Origin: CAYMCQ01 sp964389025
GTDB lineage: Bacteria > Verrucomicrobiota > Verrucomicrobiia > Limisphaerales > CAYMCQ01
Direction of reading: 5' to 3'
Assembly: GCA_964389025.1 (NCBI GenBank)
Contig: CAYMCQ010000113.1
Span: 1 to 9,087 of the forward strand
DNA: 9,087 nucleotides
Every line of letters starts with the position of its first letter. The stretch's first letter is position 1. The notes under the pieces were generated by a model. It was given only the letters and a program-made list of their open reading frames with translations, had not been told where the DNA came from and searched no databases. Below, piece after piece: positions 6,904-9,087 of this stretch. The translations under genes were made by a program, and so were the position numbers.

Positions 6904-7224
6904 TCAAGGAATTTCCAAAATGGAATATTCGCCCGCCGAAAGTTTTTCAACGGTAGCCCGGATTTCAGCGAAGTGTTTTTCCAGTGTCGGACGGTGATTT
7001 GTCCAAAGTTCAAGGATGGCGATGCGGCGGCCAGAAAGATTTTGCTGATAACGAAGATTTTTGTCCGCGACGATGAACGCTTTGAAATCTGCCTGTTCCG
7101 CTTTGTCAAGCAGGTCGCCGTTTGAGATTCCGCTCCAGCCCATGCGTTGCGCGGTGACGACTTCGTGATCCGCGAGCGCGTGGCGCACTTGGAGTGGAAC
7201 GCACTCGTCGAGCAGGATTTTCAC
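6904..7224 (-). CDS. DUF5615 PIN-like toxin (VapC-like) of a toxin-antitoxin pair
   Basis: A 106-residue protein of the DUF5615/COG4634 family, predicted PIN-fold ribonucleases. Seen: the N-terminal MKILLDECVP with Asp6 and Glu7, GD at 36-37, and ADKN with Asp54. These acidic residues are where PIN nucleases bind metal. The length is normal for the family. The start is GTG and overlaps the antitoxin stop by four bases (GTGA), so translation is probably coupled; a GAGGG at 7237-7241 is 12 bases upstream. Family knowledge: COG4634 genes usually follow a DUF433 (COG2442) antitoxin gene, as here. The RNA target is unknown. The gene appears intact. Confidence 0.88.
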   Translation of the reverse strand: MKILLDECVPLQVRHALADHEVVTAQRMGWSGISNGDLLDKAEQADFKAFIVADKNLRYQQNLSGRRIAILELWTNHRPTLEKHFAEIRATVEKLSAGEYSILEIP

Positions 7225-7463
7225 ACGGCCAGTTCGCCCTCAATGCGTTGCCAGCCGTAGCGCAGCACCGCCGTCGCCTGCTCGCGCGTCACAGACGGGA
7301 ACGTCTCCAGAAAATAATCCAGCGAAAGACCGTCGGCGAGATAGTCGAACAAGGACTGCACGGGCAGCCGCGTGCCGCGAAACACCGGCTTGCCGCCGAG
7401 AATGCCGGGGTCGCTCACGACGAGTCCGCCCGCAGCGGTGTGGATGTCAGTGGCCGTTGTCAT
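7221..7463 (-). CDS. DUF433 antitoxin (VapB-like)
   Basis: An 80-residue protein of the DUF433/COG2442 family. The diagnostic stretch is present: DPGILGGKPVFRGTRLPV at 18-35, then DYLADGLSLDYFLETFPSV and a helical end. Family members carry a winged-helix-like fold thought to bind both the operon promoter and the partner toxin, so this protein probably neutralises the DUF5615 toxin encoded directly downstream and represses the operon. It starts at the ATG at 7463. Upstream bases show no convincing Shine-Dalgarno sequence or operator palindrome. The toxin gene overlaps its stop codon. Confidence 0.88.
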   Translation of the reverse strand: MTTATDIHTAAGGLVVSDPGILGGKPVFRGTRLPVQSLFDYLADGLSLDYFLETFPSVTREQATAVLRYGWQRIEGELAV

Positions 7464-7490
7464 GCAGGCAAGTTAGCTACAGAAAACCAA

Positions 7491-7578
7491 TCAAGCAAGC
7501 CGGATGGTGCGCGTGCCGATCGGCTCGCCATTGTAGCCGCCGTGATTTTTGCCGGGCTTTTGCACGCGGAGAATTTCA
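7491..7578 (-). repeat. Short coding-like repeat upstream of the antitoxin (copy B)
   Basis: Minus-strand reading gives EILRVQKPGKNHGGYNGE and then PIGTRTIRLA to a TGA at 7491-7493. It shares PGKN-(Q/H)-GGY-(D/N) with copy A at 6832-6894. Of the codon differences across the shared part, two are synonymous (CAG/CAA, TAT/TAC) and several conservative (Arg/Lys, Asp/Asn, Met/Val), which suggests that the sequence was once, or is, translated. There is no start codon in this frame close by, so it looks like the tail of a lost gene. Confidence 0.45.
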
Positions 7579-7579
7579 C

Positions 7580-7602
7580 GCGAAGGCGCGAAGGCGCAAA
7601 GG
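7580..7602. repeat. Short tandem repeat, GCGAAGGC unit
   Basis: Two exact copies of GCGAAGGC (7580-7587, 7588-7595) are followed by a degenerate GCAAAGG. I recall the surrounding motif from intergenic DNA of several environmental bacteria. It lies in the 185-base gap between the divergent antitoxin genes; no function is evident. Confidence 0.6.
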
Positions 7603-7648
7603 ATATTGTTCAACTTGCATTTTTTGCCAGTCGGCGGATAATCCAAAC

Positions 7649-7834
7649 ATGAGCAGCCGGGAAACAGTCATCGAATTCGTCAGCAAACTGCCGGAAGAAA
7701 TGCCGCTGGCGGAAATTGCGCGAGAGATTGAACTGCTCGCGGGCATCCAGACCGCCCGCGAACAGGCACGTCGCCGCGAGGGAATTCCGGCGGAAGATGC
7801 CCGCAAGCTGGTTGACTCATGGGCTTCAAAGTAA
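7649..7834 (+). CDS. Small antitoxin-like protein paired with a broken ParE gene
   Basis: A 61-residue acidic, helical protein starting MSSRETVIEFVSKLPEEMPL and ending in DSWASK. I do not know a named family for certain. It resembles the small proteins encoded directly before ParE/RelE-type toxin genes in many environmental bacteria, with a TVIEFVSKLPE-like start and a short helical rest. Its last 16 bases overlap a ParE-like reading frame, the layout expected for an antitoxin-toxin operon. The ATG at 7649 was chosen over longer in-frame starts because upstream sequence is low-complexity repeat and the shorter protein fits the pattern. With its toxin disrupted it may now be an orphan antitoxin. 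Confidence 0.6.
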   Translation: MSSRETVIEFVSKLPEEMPLAEIAREIELLAGIQTAREQARRREGIPAEDARKLVDSWASK

Positions 7835-7938
7835 TCCTCACGCCGCAATCACTACGACTTGGAAGTAATCGTCACCTTCATCGCCGACGACAATCCCGGA
7901 CGCGCCCGCAGTTTTGGAAAGGAACTTTTTCCAATCCT
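7819..7938 (+). pseudogene. ParE/RelE-like toxin remnant, frameshifted and truncated
   Basis: The first frame from the ATG at 7819 reads MGFKVILTPQS, a typical ParE start. It then loses the family pattern. The next frame (from about 7856) continues it as DLEVIVTFIADDNPGRARSF and then GKEL. The two parts join if one base is removed, or two added, at about 7846-7856. After GKEL the expected C-terminal half, including the basic and aromatic residues of the toxin end, is missing and repeat-like sequence begins. The frameshift could in principle be an assembly error, but the missing 3' half argues for a true pseudogene. Confidence 0.7.
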
Positions 7939-7990
7939 GAAAGGATTAAAATCAATCAGCCTAGGGTTGCGAGGAACGAGCTGGGCAAAG
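7933..7990 (+). repeat. Interspersed repeat that ends the toxin remnant
   Basis: One frame reads NPERIKINQPRVARNELG, a translation I recall from repeat-derived ORFs in Verrucomicrobiota and Planctomycetota genomes (memory, not checked). A small hairpin, AATCCT/AGGATT, lies at 7933-7947. It begins where ParE homology stops, so its arrival probably removed the toxin's 3' half. The bases from here to bioB show no gene. Confidence 0.45.
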
Positions 7991-8043
7991 TTCTGCCTTT
8001 CCCAACTAAATTGCCAGACTCTTTTGCCGCTTAATGCGGTCAA

Positions 8044-9087
8044 TCAGGCCACTTCGCAATTTTCTTTTCCGCAGTCCCGATGCAACGGGATTTCTTCCTG
8101 ATCGCTGAAATCGTGGCTGTCCCAGTTCGGGTCGAGGCCGAGGTCTTTGAGCATCTGGAGATCTTTTTCGACGGGCTGGTTCAGCGTGGTGAGATAATTG
8201 CCGACCATCAGCGCGCTCGCGCCGGCCATGAAAATCATGCTTTGGGCGTCGCGCAGGTTCACGGTGCGGCCGCCGGCAATCATGATTTCCTGTCGCGGCA
8301 AAATAAAACGGAAGCAAGCAATGGTCTTCAAAATTTCCATGACGGGCAGCGGTTCGTTCTTCTCAAACGGCGTGCCGGGAATCGGATTGAGGATGTTGAC
8401 TGGCACGACGTTCGCGCCGATGGCTTTCAATTCAAATGCGAGGTCGCAGCGGTCTTCGCGCGTCTCGCCCATGCCGATGATGCCGCCGGAACAAATCTTG
8501 ATGCCGGCCTTTTTCAGATAGCCGATAGTCTCCAGCCGGTCGTCGAACGTGTGCGTAGAGCAGGTCTGCGGAAAAAAACGGCGCGAGCTTTCGAGGTTGT
8601 GGCCGTAACATTCGAGTCCGGCTTCCTTCAGGCGGTCGGCGACTGCCTGTTTCTTGATGATGCCGAGCGAGGCGTCGGGACGCGTCTTGCCGCCAGCCTT
8701 CAATTCGCGGATGCGGTCGCAGACTTCATCGAGCATCGGCCCTTCGTTCAAACCTTTCCACGCGGCGACGAGGCCGACGGCGGTGATGCCGTTCTTATTC
8801 GCTTCGTCGGCAGCTTCGGAAACAGGCTCGGGATCAACGAACCCGTATTTGGGCGAGCCGGTCTGGTAGTGCGACGATTGCGCGCAAAAGCTGCAATTCT
8901 CCGAACACGCGCCGGCTTTGGCGTTGACGATGGAGCAGAGGTGAATCTTGTTGCCCTTGAAATGTTCGCGGAGGCGGTTGGCCCAGGCGAGCAGATCGAG
9001 GATGTCCGCCGAGCTTTCCAGATTGAACAGCCACAGGGCCTCGTCCCGGGTCACGTGGCCGCCGCTCAGCACGCGTTCGCCGAGCTG
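8044..9087 (-). CDS. bioB: Biotin synthase (radical SAM), N-terminus outside the window
   Basis: Inserts sulfur into dethiobiotin, the last step of biotin synthesis, using radical SAM chemistry. The reading frame is open to the right edge (first visible residues QLGERVLSGG), so the true start lies beyond it; 347 residues are visible. Numbered from the first visible residue, the radical SAM cysteines are 61, 65 and 68 in ACSENCSFC. Other family motifs are YGHNLESS, CSGGIIGMGET, VPVNILNPIPGTPFE and AGGRTVNLRDAQ. By hand alignment with E. coli BioB, the equivalents of Cys188 (Cys199) and Arg260 (Arg274) are kept. Those of Cys97 and Cys128 are Gly105 and Asp138. Two cysteines occur in the C-terminal tail DCGKENC (339, 344), and others at 160 and 176. 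The cofactor may therefore differ from that of E. coli. No other bio gene is in the window. Confidence 0.95.
   Translation of the reverse strand, partial: QLGERVLSGGHVTRDEALWLFNLESSADILDLLAWANRLREHFKGNKIHLCSIVNAKAGACSENCSFCAQSSHYQTGSPKYGFVDPEPVSEAADEANKNGITAVGLVAAWKGLNEGPMLDEVCDRIRELKAGGKTRPDASLGIIKKQAVADRLKEAGLECYGHNLESSRRFFPQTCSTHTFDDRLETIGYLKKAGIKICSGGIIGMGETREDRCDLAFELKAIGANVVPVNILNPIPGTPFEKNEPLPVMEILKTIACFRFILPRQEIMIAGGRTVNLRDAQSMIFMAGASALMVGNYLTTLNQPVEKDLQMLKDLGLDPNWDSHDFSDQEEIPLHRDCGKENCEVA

Noticed and set aside
7464..7500. Possible promoter of the DUF433/DUF5615 operon (TTGCTT, 17 bases, TAACTT on the minus strand)
   Set aside because: The -10 match is poor and it would leave only a few bases of leader; not strong enough to annotate.
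7576..7848. A 90-codon minus-strand frame opposite the small antitoxin
   Set aside because: The composition is Ser/Arg-rich without a domain; the plus-strand antitoxin and toxin remnant explain the region better.
8013..8046. A small inverted repeat (GCCGC/GCGGT) after the bioB stop as a terminator
   Set aside because: The stem is about 5 bp with a wobble and there is no T-run in the bioB direction.

Overview
The window looks like chromosomal DNA from a verrucomicrobial bacterium (Verrucomicrobiota, perhaps near the Pedosphaera/Limisphaerales group). The basis is indirect: GC-rich genes, starts without clear Shine-Dalgarno sequences, intergenic DNA crowded with short palindromic repeats of the 'GCAGACTTCCAAGTCTGC' kind that I associate with these genomes, and the style of the BioB and Icd proteins. 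No marker gene fixes the taxonomy.

Layout. (1) 46-4575, minus strand: a 1509-residue membrane-anchored sensor histidine kinase with eight PAS domains, one GAF domain and a NarL-type (HisKA_3) kinase core. (2) 4576-5377: an 802-base gene-free stretch holding the kinase leader, two composite blocks of paired hairpins, a further hairpin cluster and the A-rich leader of icd. (3) 5378-6643, plus strand: a complete NADP-type isocitrate dehydrogenase, followed by two hairpins, one of them a likely terminator. (4) 6904-7463, minus strand: an intact DUF433/DUF5615 (VapBC-like) toxin-antitoxin operon, flanked by two copies of a short conserved sequence. (5) 7649-7938, plus strand: a second toxin-antitoxin pair in which the small antitoxin is intact and the ParE-like toxin is broken by a frameshift and cut off by an interspersed repeat. 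(6) 8044 to the right edge, minus strand: biotin synthase, lacking its true N-terminus.

The housekeeping genes (icd, bioB) and the kinase do not form one pathway or operon; their orientations differ and repeats separate them. The accessory material lies between icd and bioB (two toxin-antitoxin modules, one decaying) and in the kinase-icd gap (palindromic repeats). The most unusual points are: the paired-hairpin repeats, whose copies differ by compensatory base changes; the biotin synthase, which by hand alignment lacks two of the three cysteines that hold the auxiliary [2Fe-2S] cluster in E. coli BioB; and short peptide-coding repeats on both sides of the intact toxin-antitoxin operon. I found no clear new multi-gene system.
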